A stretch of DNA of 50,147 nt, from contig JAVBPZ010000018.1 of assembly GCA_031549285.1 (NCBI GenBank), positions 1 to 50,147 on the forward strand, given 5' to 3'. The translations under genes were made by a program, and so were the position numbers. The DNA comes from JAAYCI01 sp031549285. GTDB lineage: Bacteria > Bacillota > Clostridia > Oscillospirales > Ruminococcaceae. The notes below the pieces were generated by a model. That model was not told the origin of the DNA, made no database searches, and saw only the letters and a list, made by a program, of their open reading frames with translations. Of the stretch, positions 25,078-34,181 are shown piece by piece (position 1 is the stretch's first letter; each line of letters begins with the position of its first letter).

Positions 25078-26106
25078 CTACAAATTTTCTTTTATCTTAA
25101 TCTCAATCTTGGTGTAATAGCAGTCCTGCTGCGGCGGCGCGTCCATCCCAAGGCATTCCAGCAAAATTTCCAGCGGTTTTGCCCCCTGGGTGAACGGCTG
25201 CTGTGCAATGGTGGCGTCAATCACCCCGTCACGTATCAAATGCCGGGTGGACGGCGTGGTGTCATAGCTGATGATCTTTAATTTGCCCGCCAGCTGGGCT
25301 TCGCTGACCGCGCGGCAGGCACCCTTCACCCCGGCCGCCGCCAGGAACAGGGCATCCATCTGCGGATAATCTTTTATCAGCCTCCGGGTAACGGCATAGC
25401 TCTCCAGGTCATCGTCATTATTTTTCCGCGTGTCCAATATCTTTATACCGGGCAGGTTCTTTTTCACATGATCCGTAAACCCCGCCACCCGCTCGGAATG
25501 GCACAGCACCAGGGGGGAGCCAATGACAATACCCACGTTGGCACTGCCACCGGTGATCAGCCCCATCAACCCCGCCGCCGTCTCGCCGCTTTTGTAATAG
25601 TTGCTGCCTACATAGGCCACGCGCCCACTCTCGGGCAGATCGCTGTTGGCGGTTACCACCGGCACCCCCGCCTGGCCCAGCGCCTGTATCTTTTCCCGCA
25701 CCAGCGGGTGGTTTATGGGGGTAATTACCAGCCCGTTTGCCCCCTCGGCCACCAGCTCGTCCATCAGCCGCACCTGGCGCTGTGGGTCGTCTATCGACGC
25801 ATAGCGAACCTCTACTGTAACGCCATACTCTTCCAGCTCGTCCGCCTTACTTTCAATGCCCGCCACCACATCCTCAAAAAACGGATTGCTGGAGGTGCTG
25901 CCAAATAGGATATACCCAAACTTCAGCTTTTTCTTTTTCACCGCCAGCGTTTTTCCCAGGCGGTTTGGCGTGTACTGCACCGCCTCGGCAATCTCACGCA
26001 CCTTGGCGGCGGTTTCCGGGTTTACCGAGCCGCGGTTGTTCAGCACCCGGTCCACTGTGCCCCGTGAAACCCCGGCCAAACGGGATATTTGTTTGATGGT
26101 CGCCAT
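25078..26106 (-). CDS. LacI-family transcriptional regulator
   Basis: A 342-residue regulator. The N-terminal helix-turn-helix is ATIKQISRLAGVSRGTVDRVLNNRG with the hinge helix PNRLGKTLAV; the rest is a periplasmic-binding-like domain (FGYILFGSTSSNPFFEDVVAGI...) that would bind a sugar. It starts at 26106; GAGG lies about 10 nt upstream, and a longer form with MKRGGVR has no better site. It sits convergent to xylA and divergent from the sugar transporter operon. Palindromes with a central CG occur at all three of these promoters, so I infer it is the xylose-responsive repressor of this locus (XylR-like in function). The sugar ligand is not proven. Confidence 0.9.
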   Translation of the reverse strand: MATIKQISRLAGVSRGTVDRVLNNRGSVNPETAAKVREIAEAVQYTPNRLGKTLAVKKKKLKFGYILFGSTSSNPFFEDVVAGIESKADELEEYGVTVEVRYASIDDPQRQVRLMDELVAEGANGLVITPINHPLVREKIQALGQAGVPVVTANSDLPESGRVAYVGSNYYKSGETAAGLMGLITGGSANVGIVIGSPLVLCHSERVAGFTDHVKKNLPGIKILDTRKNNDDDLESYAVTRRLIKDYPQMDALFLAAAGVKGACRAVSEAQLAGKLKIISYDTTPSTRHLIRDGVIDATIAQQPFTQGAKPLEILLECLGMDAPPQQDCYYTKIEIKIKENL

Positions 26107-26141
26107 GCGCACCCCGCCTCTTTTCAAGATTGTTCGCGCTT

Positions 26142-26170
26142 ATTGTACGACAATTGCCCCGGAAAGTAAA
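26142..26170 (-). promoter_or_regulatory. Promoter of the LacI-type regulator
   Basis: Minus-strand TTTACT, 17-nt spacer, TACAAT. An operator-like copy (26174-26185) lies 4 bp upstream of the -35. Confidence 0.65.
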
Positions 26171-26173
26171 GGT

Positions 26174-26185
26174 ATGCCCGTGCAC
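26174..26185. promoter_or_regulatory. Candidate operator copy beside the regulator's promoter
   Basis: ATGCCCGTGCAC (minus strand GTGCACGGGCAT), 4 bp from the -35 of the regulator gene. Possible autoregulation. Confidence 0.55.
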
Positions 26186-26220
26186 ATTTACCATGAAACA
26201 GGAAAATCCACCGTGCTTTT

Positions 26221-26232
26221 TTGCTCGTGCAC
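26221..26232. promoter_or_regulatory. Candidate operator copy in the divergent region
   Basis: TTGCTCGTGCAC (minus strand GTGCACGAGCAA), 47 bp centre to centre from the copy at 26174. Confidence 0.55.
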
Positions 26233-26358
26233 GCTAATTCTACGCCACAATCGTCACTTCCTTACTTGCTTTTTGCTATTTTTCAGTTATATTGCACAAA
26301 ATATCAACTCTGTTTCTGTGTCTATTGCGGAAAATGCCGGCAAAAGTCCGGTTTTGTA

Positions 26359-26387
26359 TTGACACCAGCTCTATTTTGACTTACACT
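26359..26387 (+). promoter_or_regulatory. SigA promoter of the sugar transporter operon
   Basis: TTGACA, 17-nt spacer, TACACT, hexamers identical to the xylA promoter. Start point near 26394. Confidence 0.85.
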
Positions 26388-26398
26388 GCAAACATAAC

Positions 26399-26410
26399 GT
26401 GCTCGGGCAC
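26399..26410. promoter_or_regulatory. Candidate LacI-family operator at the chvE start point
   Basis: GTGCTCGGGCAC (minus strand GTGCCCGAGCAC), just downstream of the predicted start point, as at xylA. Confidence 0.6.
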
Positions 26411-26607
26411 ATCGAACACGATTGGCAACACCATCCATCCCATTTTGCACAGCACACAAAGAACAAAAGGGTAAGCAGAGCGCGTGGCATCCGCGGCCGC
26501 ACATGGCGGCATCTTTGAACCGTGTGTACCGTGGTGTCTGGATGGACAGGTTTGCCTGGGGCCCACCCCGGAGTTCCGGGTACAATTTGTAAGGAGTGAA
26601 AAAGGGT

Positions 26608-27732
26608 ATGAAAAAGTTTTTGGCAATTGCATTGGCAGCTCTTCTTGTGTTCTCGCTGGTAGCATGTGGCACACCGGCCACCACCTCCACCGCTGGGGCA
26701 GACACCAGCACAGCAACCCCGGCACCAGCTGCGGGCGGCGGCGAAAAGGTTGGCATTTCCATGCCTACAAAAAGCCTTCAGCGCTGGAACCAGGACGGTT
26801 CCTACATGCAGGAAAAATTTGAAGAAGTCGGTTACGAAGTAGACCTGCAGTACGCGGACAACGACGCTGCACAACAGGTTTCCCAGATTGAAAACATGAT
26901 TTCCGGCGGTTGCAAGGTTCTGGTTATTGCCGCCATCGACAGCAGCGTGCTGGGCACCGTGCTGGCCGACGCAAAGAGCAAAGATATCCCGGTATTCGCC
27001 TATGACCGCTTGATCATGGACACCGACGCGGTCAGCTACTATGCTACTTTCGACAACTGGAAAGTCGGCACCCTGCAGGGCAACTACATTGCGGACGCTC
27101 TGGATCTCGAAAACGCGGATGGCCCGTTCAACATTGAGCTGTTCACCGGCGACCCCGGCGACAACAACATCAACTTCTTCTTTGGCGGTGCCATGGAAGT
27201 GCTGCAGCCTTACATTGACAGCGGCAAGCTGGTGGTTAAGTCTGGCCAGACCGACATCATGCAGTGCGCCACCGTGGCTTGGGACCCTGCAAACGCCCAG
27301 TCGCGTATGGAAAACCTGATCTCCGCCCAGGGTTACAGCCCCAGCGGCACCAAGCTGGACGCGGTTCTTTCCAGCAACGACTCTTGCGCACAAGGCATTG
27401 CTACCGCCCTGAAGGGCGCCGGCTATGACGACACCAACTTCCCGATCCTCACCGGCCAGGACTGTGACGAAGCTTCCATGAAAAACATGCTGTCCGGCTA
27501 CCAGAGCATGTCGGTGTTTAAAGACACCCGTACCCTGGCGGCTCAGGTCGTGAAGATGGTTCAGCAGACGCTGAACGGCGAAGAAGTGGAAGTAAATGAC
27601 ACCACCACCTACAACACCAACTTGGTCGATGTTCCGTCTTTCTTGTGCGATCCTGTCAGCTGCGACCTGGACAACTACCAAGAATTGCTCATCGACACCG
27701 GCTACTATACCGAGGAGCAGATCAAACCCTGA
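26608..27732 (+). CDS. chvE: Sugar ABC transporter substrate-binding lipoprotein (ChvE-like)
   Basis: A 374-residue lipoprotein: an N-terminal Lys-containing signal peptide ends in LVAC with the lipidated Cys20, then a Thr/Ala/Pro-rich linker, then a periplasmic-binding fold of the ChvE/multiple-monosaccharide type (GISMPTKSLQRWNQDG, YADNDAAQQVSQIENMISGG, VFAYDRLIMDTDAVSYY). It would capture a sugar, here probably xylose given the neighbours, and deliver it to MmsAB. The start at 26608 follows AAGGAG at 11 nt; an in-frame GTG 12 nt upstream overlaps that site and is unlikely. First gene of the transporter operon, behind an operator-bearing promoter. Confidence 0.93.
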   Translation: MKKFLAIALAALLVFSLVACGTPATTSTAGADTSTATPAPAAGGGEKVGISMPTKSLQRWNQDGSYMQEKFEEVGYEVDLQYADNDAAQQVSQIENMISGGCKVLVIAAIDSSVLGTVLADAKSKDIPVFAYDRLIMDTDAVSYYATFDNWKVGTLQGNYIADALDLENADGPFNIELFTGDPGDNNINFFFGGAMEVLQPYIDSGKLVVKSGQTDIMQCATVAWDPANAQSRMENLISAQGYSPSGTKLDAVLSSNDSCAQGIATALKGAGYDDTNFPILTGQDCDEASMKNMLSGYQSMSVFKDTRTLAAQVVKMVQQTLNGEEVEVNDTTTYNTNLVDVPSFLCDPVSCDLDNYQELLIDTGYYTEEQIKP

Positions 27733-28053
27733 CCGATTCCTTAGAGACTGATTCTACACAGCAGGGTTTAATTTTGAATTGGCATCAAGCAAAGCAAGAA
27801 GACATTTGCAACAGGCGGGCGGGAACATCCCGCCCGCCTGTTGCGCTGTTCTGAAAGATGCTATATGATTATGGCATCCTTTCAAAATGCTTCCATGGGT
27901 TTTGAAATACACGGCCGTCATGGCAGTGTGAATCCACTTGTATGGCGGATTTGTGGTTTTGTTCTACATGGTCACTATCGCATGGGGGATTCTTTTACGG
28001 CAAATGTCTTTATACCTCATCACGGACTTTCAAAAAGGCAAGGAGGAAAACCC
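27733..28053 (+). other. chvE-mmsA intergenic spacer with a strong hairpin
   Basis: This 320-nt gap contains a 16-bp perfect stem with a 5-nt loop (27808-27844) not followed by a T-run, so it is more like an mRNA-stabilising or processing hairpin than a terminator. It could leave more transcript for the binding protein than for the ATPase and permease. The rest has no convincing gene. Confidence 0.7.
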
Positions 28054-29586
28054 TTGAGCAACACATTGCTGGAAATGAACGGAATTACAAAGCTGTTCCC
28101 CGGGGTCCGGGCACTGTCCGACGTTACCCTGGATGTCTCCCCGGGTGAAATTCACGCCTTGGTGGGCGAAAACGGGGCAGGAAAATCCACCCTGATGAAC
28201 ATTCTCAGCGGCGTATACGTATACGGGAATTATGAAGGTGATATCATTTTCGACGGCGAAGAATGCCGCTTTGGGGGTATTCGCGACAGTGAGAAAAAAG
28301 GCATCGCCATCATTCACCAGGAGCTGGCGCTGGTTCCCTACATGACCATCGCGGAAAACATGTTCCTGGGCAACGAGCAAGGCAGCACCCTCCGCCTGGA
28401 CTGGGACGCGACCTACCACAAGGCGGACGAGCTGCTGGCGACAGTGGGCCTGAAAGAATCTTCCCGCACACTCATCAAGGACATTGGCGTGGGCAAACAG
28501 CAGCTGGTGGAAATAGCCAAAGCGTTGTCCAAAAACGTGCGGCTGCTTATTTTGGATGAACCCACCGCCTCCCTGAACGAGGACGACAGCCAAAAACTTC
28601 TGGAACTTCTTTTACGTTTTAAAGAACAGGGCATGACCTCTATTTTGATCTCGCACAAACTGTCGGAGGTTTCGCAGGTAGCCGACCGCATCACGGTACT
28701 GCGGGACGGCCAGGTCATTGAAACATTGACCAAAGGCGTGGATGATATCAGCGAATGGCGCATTATCAAGGGCATGGTGGGCCGCGAAATATCCGACCGT
28801 TTCCCCAAGCGCGAAAGCCACATCGGCGATGTAAGCCTGGAAGTAAGCGACTGGACCGTGTACCATCCACTGTATGAAGGGCGCAAGGTGGTAGACAACG
28901 TAAGCCTGACACTGCGCCGGGGCGAGGTGGTCGGCATCAGCGGGTTAATGGGCTCCGGCCGCACAGAGCTAGCCATGAGCATTTTTGGCAGGAGCTACGG
29001 GCGGAACATCAGCGGCGCAGTGCTGGTGAACGGAGAAGTGGCGCACATGAGCAATGTGGAAGCGGCCATCCGCCAAAGAATCGCCTATGTAACCGAGGAC
29101 CGCAAAACCAACGGCCTCATCCTGTCGAATCCCATCCGGGTAAACATTACCCTGGCCGCGCTGAACAAGGTAAGCCACCTGGGCAATATCGACCAGGACC
29201 AGGAAATATGTGTTGCGGAGGAATACCGCGACAAGCTGTCTATCAAAAGTGCCGGTGTAGAACAAAAGGTGGGCAACCTGTCCGGCGGCAACCAGCAAAA
29301 GGTGCTGTTGAGCAAATGGATGTTTGCCGACCCCGAAATATTGATTTTGGATGAACCGACCCGCGGCATAGACGTGGGCGCGAAATATGAAATATACACC
29401 ATCATCAACGAGCTGGCGGCACAGGGGAAATCCGTGTTGATGATTTCCAGCGAAATGCCGGAGATCCTGGGCATGTGTGACCGCATCTATGTAATGAACG
29501 AGGGGCGCATCGTGGCAGAGTATACCAAAGCAGAAGCCAGCCAGGAAAAAATTATGGCCAGCATCTTGCAATCCAGCGCTTCCTAG
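28054..29586 (+). CDS. mmsA: Sugar ABC transporter ATP-binding protein (two ATPase domains)
   Basis: A 510-residue cytosolic ATPase with two ABC domains, the arrangement of sugar importers such as MglA/XylG/GguA. The first domain has Walker A GENGAGKSTLMN, a signature-like VGKQQLVEIAKALS and LILDEPTASLNEDDS; the second has a degenerate Walker A-like GLMGSGRTEL, LSGGNQQKVLLSKW and ILDEPTRGIDVGAK. The real start is TTG at 28054, with AAGGAGG 7 nt upstream; the frame stays open further upstream but without a site. It lies 321 nt after chvE and 79 nt before the permease gene. Confidence 0.95.
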   Translation: MSNTLLEMNGITKLFPGVRALSDVTLDVSPGEIHALVGENGAGKSTLMNILSGVYVYGNYEGDIIFDGEECRFGGIRDSEKKGIAIIHQELALVPYMTIAENMFLGNEQGSTLRLDWDATYHKADELLATVGLKESSRTLIKDIGVGKQQLVEIAKALSKNVRLLILDEPTASLNEDDSQKLLELLLRFKEQGMTSILISHKLSEVSQVADRITVLRDGQVIETLTKGVDDISEWRIIKGMVGREISDRFPKRESHIGDVSLEVSDWTVYHPLYEGRKVVDNVSLTLRRGEVVGISGLMGSGRTELAMSIFGRSYGRNISGAVLVNGEVAHMSNVEAAIRQRIAYVTEDRKTNGLILSNPIRVNITLAALNKVSHLGNIDQDQEICVAEEYRDKLSIKSAGVEQKVGNLSGGNQQKVLLSKWMFADPEILILDEPTRGIDVGAKYEIYTIINELAAQGKSVLMISSEMPEILGMCDRIYVMNEGRIVAEYTKAEASQEKIMASILQSSAS

Positions 29587-29665
29587 GTAAGCAATGATTA
29601 GCGGTTACCTGGGTTACCTGGGTAATTTGAGAATATTTCCCACTTTCATTGGAGGAGAAACTAGT

Positions 29666-30841
29666 ATGAGCACATCAAAAATCAAGGAAACATTAAGCAA
29701 AAATACGATGCTGCTGGCGCTGGTATTTATCATGTGCCTGTTCCAACTCTTGATATCCATCAATAACAAGGGGTCGCTATTCTCCCCTGCCAATATCACG
29801 AACCTGATCAACCAAAACGGTTATGTGGTTATTCTGGCCATTGGTATGTTGCTGTGTATCCTCACCGGCGGCAACATCGACCTTTCCATCGGCAGCGTGG
29901 TGGCGCTGGTCGGCGCCTTAGCCGGTGTACTCATCGTGAACATGAAGCTAAACGTATGGCTGTCCCTTTTCCTGTGCCTGTTGCTGGGTCTCGCCATCGG
30001 CGCATGGCAAGGGTTCTGGATCGCCTACGTGCGCATCCCCGCTTTTATCGTCACACTGGCCGGCATGCTCACCTTCCGCGGTCTGGCGCTGGTTATACTG
30101 AATGGTAAGACCATCGCGCCTTTCCCTGCTTCTTTCACCAGGGTCTTTAACACCTACCTGCCCGTTGGCGCAGAGGCTGCCAACAAGCTCATGTTCTCGC
30201 TCATCGTCGGTGTGGCCATATGCCTTATCATGATTGTCGCACAGGTGATTTCCCGCATAAACAAGGTCCGCAAAAAGTATGCGGTAGAATCGCTTATTAT
30301 GATGATTATCCGCCTGACCATCATCAGCGCAGTGGTCATGGTGGTGTCCTGGCTGCTGGGGCAAGACAAAGGCATGCCGGTCATCTTGGTTACACTGGCG
30401 GTGGTGGTGCTGGCCTATACCTACTTTACCTCTAAAACGGTGCCCGGCCGTCACCTGTACGCCATGGGCGGCAACGAAAAGGCCGCCAAGCTATCCGGCA
30501 TAAACACCAACCGCACCTTGTTTTTCGCCTATGCCAACATGGGCTTTTTGTCGGCAGTTGCCGCCATGGTCTGTGTGGCACGCTATGACTCCGCCAGCAC
30601 ACAGCTGGGCACCAGCTTTGAAATGGACGCCATCGCGTCCTGCTACATCGGCGGCGCCTCTGCATACGGTGGCGTGGGCAAGGTCAGCGGCGCGGTCATC
30701 GGCGCGCTGTTCATGGGCGTGGTAAACAACGGCATGTCCATCATGGGCATCGACGCCAACTGGCAAAAGGTGGTAAAAGGCTCCATTCTGTTGGCCGCCG
30801 TGGTGGTGGACATTGTCCTGCAAAAACGCCGCACTACGTAA
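29666..30841 (+). CDS. mmsB: Sugar ABC transporter permease (MmsB/XylH-like)
   Basis: A 391-residue inner-membrane permease of the BPD_transp_2 type with about 10 spans. Typical motifs are GGNIDLSIGSVVALVGALAGVL, YVRIPAFIVTLAGMLTFRGLALVI, and the cytoplasmic GGNEKAAKLSGINTNRTL coupling region. The length is that of the longer MmsB/GguB/XylH group rather than the ~330-residue RbsC. The start at 29666 follows GGAGGAG at 8 nt; the in-frame extension from 29594 has no site. It would pair with MmsA and take up the sugar bound by ChvE. Confidence 0.94.
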   Translation: MSTSKIKETLSKNTMLLALVFIMCLFQLLISINNKGSLFSPANITNLINQNGYVVILAIGMLLCILTGGNIDLSIGSVVALVGALAGVLIVNMKLNVWLSLFLCLLLGLAIGAWQGFWIAYVRIPAFIVTLAGMLTFRGLALVILNGKTIAPFPASFTRVFNTYLPVGAEAANKLMFSLIVGVAICLIMIVAQVISRINKVRKKYAVESLIMMIIRLTIISAVVMVVSWLLGQDKGMPVILVTLAVVVLAYTYFTSKTVPGRHLYAMGGNEKAAKLSGINTNRTLFFAYANMGFLSAVAAMVCVARYDSASTQLGTSFEMDAIASCYIGGASAYGGVGKVSGAVIGALFMGVVNNGMSIMGIDANWQKVVKGSILLAAVVVDIVLQKRRTT

Positions 30842-30878
30842 GTTGTACGTGCTGCCCGGATAAAAGGAGGCCTTTTAT

Positions 30879-32402
30879 ATGGAATATCTGATTGGCATCG
30901 ACCTTGGCACCTCCGGCACCAAAACGGTATTGTTTGATGAAACCGGCGTGCCGGTAGCCAGCGCCACCAGCGAGTACCCGCTGCACCAGCCGCAAAACGG
31001 CTGGGCCGAGCAAGCCCCCGCCGACTGGTGGAACGCCTGTACCACCACCCTGCGGCAGGTATTGGAACAAAGCGGTATAGACCCCGCACAGGTGCGTGGC
31101 ATCGGCCTTTCCGGACAGATGCACGGCCTGGTTATGCTGGACGCCGAGGGCGAGGTACTGCGCAACAGCATTATCTGGTGCGACGGGCGCACCGGGGCCG
31201 AGTGCGCGGAGATTACGGAAAAGGTAGGCGCCCAGCGGCTGATTGAAATTACCGCAAACCCTGCGCTCACCGGCTTTACCGCCGGCAAAATCCTGTGGGT
31301 ACGCCGGCACGAGCCAGAGCTGTATGCCCGCTGCCGCCAGATTTTGCTGCCGAAAGATTACCTGCGTTACAAACTAACCGGAGAGTTCGCCACCGAGGTC
31401 AGCGATGCTTCCGGCATGAACCTGCTGGACGTGCCGAACCGGTGCTGGTCCGGCGAGGTACTGCAAAAACTGAACATAGACCCCGCACTGCTGCCGGTGG
31501 TACGGGAGTCCTATGAGATAGCGGGCCATATCACCCCGGCCGCTGCCGCTTGCACCGGCCTTGCCCCCGGCACCCCGGGGGTGGGCGGCGCAGGCGATAA
31601 CGCCGCCGCCGCTATAGGCACCGGCGTGGTACAGCGCGGCAAAGCCTTTACCACCATCGGTACCTCGGGGGTTATTTTCGCCCATTCCGACACCGTTACC
31701 ATCGACCCCGGCGGCCGGGTACATACCTTCTGCTCGGCGGTGCCCGGTGCCTGGACGGTCATGAGCTGCACCCTTTCCGCCGGCGGCAGCCTGCACTGGT
31801 TCCGCACAAACTTCTGCGCAGCGGAAACTGAAAGCGCCCGCGGCCTTGGCCAGGATCACTACATACTGCTGGACAAACAGGCGGCCCGCATCCCCATCGG
31901 GGCCGACCGGCTGCTGTTCCTCCCCTACCTGATGGGCGAGCGCAGCCCCCTGTTGGACCCGGACGCCCGCGGGGTTTTCTTTGGCCTGTCGGCCATGCAC
32001 ACCCGCTGGCACCTGCTGCGCGCCGTCATGGAGGGTGTCACCTACTCCCTGCGGGAATGCTTGGACGTCCTGCGCGGCATGGGCATCCACTTCGACGAAA
32101 TGTATGCCACCGGCGGGGGCGGCAGCAGCCCCCTGTGGCGCCAAATGCTGGCCGATGTTTACGGCTACCCGGTGCGCACCATCGCCAACCGCGAGGGTCC
32201 GGCGCTGGGCGCGGCCATCCTGGCCGGTGTGGGCACCGGGCTGTATGAAAGCGTACAGCAGGCCTGTGCGGCGGTTATCCGCCCGAACGAGGCACAACAG
32301 CCTATCGCAGAGAACCAAAGTGCGTATGAGCCTTACTATCGCCTGTACGCTTCGCTCTATCCCTCTATGAAAGACCACTTCCACACATTGGCCCGCTTGT
32401 AA
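30879..32402 (+). CDS. xylB: Xylulokinase
   Basis: XylB phosphorylates D-xylulose to xylulose 5-phosphate, which enters the pentose phosphate pathway. The 507-residue protein is a FGGY kinase: GIDLGTSGTKTVLFDETG at the N-terminus (ATP-binding), GLSGQMHGLVMLD, and the catalytic Asp in GVGGAGDNAAAAIG, with GTSGVIF and ATGGGGSSPLWRQMLADV in the C-terminal half. AAAGGAGG lies 8 nt before the ATG. It ends the chvE-mmsA-mmsB-xylB operon, 37 nt after the permease gene. Confidence 0.96.
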   Translation: MEYLIGIDLGTSGTKTVLFDETGVPVASATSEYPLHQPQNGWAEQAPADWWNACTTTLRQVLEQSGIDPAQVRGIGLSGQMHGLVMLDAEGEVLRNSIIWCDGRTGAECAEITEKVGAQRLIEITANPALTGFTAGKILWVRRHEPELYARCRQILLPKDYLRYKLTGEFATEVSDASGMNLLDVPNRCWSGEVLQKLNIDPALLPVVRESYEIAGHITPAAAACTGLAPGTPGVGGAGDNAAAAIGTGVVQRGKAFTTIGTSGVIFAHSDTVTIDPGGRVHTFCSAVPGAWTVMSCTLSAGGSLHWFRTNFCAAETESARGLGQDHYILLDKQAARIPIGADRLLFLPYLMGERSPLLDPDARGVFFGLSAMHTRWHLLRAVMEGVTYSLRECLDVLRGMGIHFDEMYATGGGGSSPLWRQMLADVYGYPVRTIANREGPALGAAILAGVGTGLYESVQQACAAVIRPNEAQQPIAENQSAYEPYYRLYASLYPSMKDHFHTLARL

Positions 32403-32707
32403 TATGGTTACTTTGTGAAGGCCAGACCGCCCTTCCGGCCGGTCACTCCATTCCTGCCGACGGTCTCGCCTTCGCTTTGTCCGTGCTTTTACAGCAAACA
32501 CCTCCGTCAAATGACGGGGGTGTTTGCTGTAAAATGCTTTAAAGGAAGACTTTTGAATTCCTCCATCAGAAAGCATATTGCATTTATTCTATTATGTGTT
32601 GCACTACTTTACCATGCCGGACAGCACGGTTCTTCTGTTGCGTCGCACCCCTTTGCCGGCTATTTTCCACTTTGGTTTTGCCATCCCTTGGTGCCAGCAT
32701 GGAAAAA
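32403..32707. other. Convergent spacer between xylB and the acyltransferase gene
   Basis: Contains a long hairpin (32487-32534) and a small GC-rich palindrome near 32423-32447. No gene is seen on either strand. Confidence 0.5.
32487..32534. terminator. Probable bidirectional terminator after xylB
   Basis: A near-perfect stem starting TTTTACAGCAAACACC and ending GGTGTTTGCTGTAAAA with an internal CCGTC/GACGG stem. A/T pairs are at the base, giving short U-tracts in both directions. Confidence 0.65.
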
Positions 32708-33802
32708 TCAGACCTTCTTCGCCTGCCGCTTTCCCCGGAAACTGCACAACATCCACATCATAAGCGCGCTGAACCCAAACACGCACACACAGTACAAACC
32801 CACCCCCGCCCAGTACGGCAGGCCGGGGAAAACGTTCGCAAACAGCAACACAAAAAACCAGTGGAACAAATAGATGTACAGGCTCAGCCGACCCAAATAA
32901 TTGCCCAGCCGCGTGGCGTGCGTGTTTAAAAACCGGGCAACAACAGTTTGGTTTGAAAAACAGAAGAACAGCAACACCGCAAAAATCGGTACCCAAAACA
33001 GCATGTCATAGGGCGCGAACGCGTCCTTCCATACAATCGGTACAAACAGCGCCAACACCAGCAAAATCTCTATCGCGCTGGCAATCCCGCGCATTTTTTT
33101 CGGCCATTCCTTCGCGGCCGCTTTTTCATATAACACATAGCACAGGCACCCCACACCCAACCCCGCAAACGCGCGCAAATTGGCCGACAGCGTGAACAGC
33201 ACCACCTCATTGCCTATATCCATGGTGCCGTAGGTCTGCATAATAAAGGCATAAATAAAAACCGCTGACAAAGGCGCAATCACGTTTGTGTACGGCCGCC
33301 GGTGATACTTCGCCAGATAATACACCGGTATCATCGCCAGCAACATGGCCGCCAGGTACCACGTGGACCCAACCAAATAATCCGCATCAAAAGCCGGTTG
33401 CGGCGTAAACCCTGCCGTCTGCAGCAAAATTATTTCCCACTTGAAATGGAACAGGCGCGACAGGATATTGCCAATACCGGTAACATGGTTCGTAATGGTG
33501 GTTAAAACAAACACCATGGCAAGCGCAATGATGTAACCGAGATAAAAGCTCTTCGCCTTGTGGAAAACGTATTGCAGCGTGTCGGAAAGCTGCTTCCCTA
33601 CGGAAACATCCGTCGGCACAGGTTCCTTGCAAACGCCCCGCATCAGCAAGAACCCACTGAACATAAAAAAGAATTCCACCACCACCGCCATGTTGACAAA
33701 GTGATCTGTCCCGGGGTAATAGAACGCCTCGAAATGAAGCATAATTACGCAAAACGCCGCAAAAATACGCAGCCATTCCGCCGATGCGATTCGTTTACTC
33801 AC
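32708..33802 (-). CDS. Acyltransferase-3 family membrane protein
   Basis: A 364-residue membrane protein with about 10 spans. The N-terminus, EWLRIFAAFCVIMLHFEAF, and the following FFFMFSGFLLMRG match the acyltransferase-3 (OafA/YrhL-type) family, which moves acyl groups onto cell-surface sugars or related substrates. The residue counterpart of the usual family His is in VIMLHF. Substrate unknown. Start GTG at 33802 with GGGGAGG 7 nt upstream. It is convergent with xylB and is not tied to neighbours. Confidence 0.85.
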   Translation of the reverse strand: MSKRIASAEWLRIFAAFCVIMLHFEAFYYPGTDHFVNMAVVVEFFFMFSGFLLMRGVCKEPVPTDVSVGKQLSDTLQYVFHKAKSFYLGYIIALAMVFVLTTITNHVTGIGNILSRLFHFKWEIILLQTAGFTPQPAFDADYLVGSTWYLAAMLLAMIPVYYLAKYHRRPYTNVIAPLSAVFIYAFIMQTYGTMDIGNEVVLFTLSANLRAFAGLGVGCLCYVLYEKAAAKEWPKKMRGIASAIEILLVLALFVPIVWKDAFAPYDMLFWVPIFAVLLFFCFSNQTVVARFLNTHATRLGNYLGRLSLYIYLFHWFFVLLFANVFPGLPYWAGVGLYCVCVFGFSALMMWMLCSFRGKRQAKKV

Positions 33803-33928
33803 ACTGTCGCCTCCCCATGCTTCTCTTGCTCACCACCGCTTTGTATTGCGGGTTGCGCCACGAAAAAACCCACGGTCACCGCGGTCGGCCGCTTCAGCTT
33901 TTGAAAGACCCACCCTTTTTGCCAAATG

Positions 33929-33957
33929 TTTATACCACATGTCGAAAGAAATGTCTA
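33929..33957 (-). promoter_or_regulatory. Promoter of the acyltransferase gene
   Basis: Minus-strand TAGACA, 17-nt spacer, TATAAA. Confidence 0.65.
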
Positions 33958-34031
33958 TCCTTTTCCGGTAGGGCAGCCGAAAAAGGACAAAAACCAAGTG
34001 GTTTCAACGCAAATAACGCTGGCGATATTAT

Positions 34032-34056
34032 TGGAGCGAACAATGGGAATCTACCC
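34032..34056. repeat. tRNA-Gly 3'-end-like scar
   Basis: TGGAGCGAACAATGGGAATC and the next few bases match the 3' end of the tRNA-Gly at 34766 with three substitutions and one indel over about 26 nt. It is in the same orientation and lacks the rest of a tRNA. Confidence 0.55.
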
Positions 34057-34136
34057 GCGCCCTAACAAACAGTGCACCGCACTGTTTGTTGCCCACTGCG
34101 ACGGGCCGGGCTGTTCGCTTCCGCACGCCGCTATCC

Positions 34137-34181
34137 AAAAAAGCAGTGCCCCGGCGGGGTACGCCGGGGCACTGCTTTTTT
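34137..34181. terminator. Strong bidirectional terminator left of the AT-rich cassette
   Basis: AAAAAA, then a stem AGCAGTGCCCCGGCG / CGCCGGGGCACTGCT, then TTTTTT. It can stop minus-strand transcripts coming from the cassette and tRNA. Confidence 0.88.

Larger units (their letters stand above)
26107..26607. other. Divergent control region between the regulator and chvE
   Basis: This 500-nt region contains two promoters and three operator-like sites. A leader of about 215 nt precedes chvE; I see no known riboswitch or gene in it. Confidence 0.6.
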
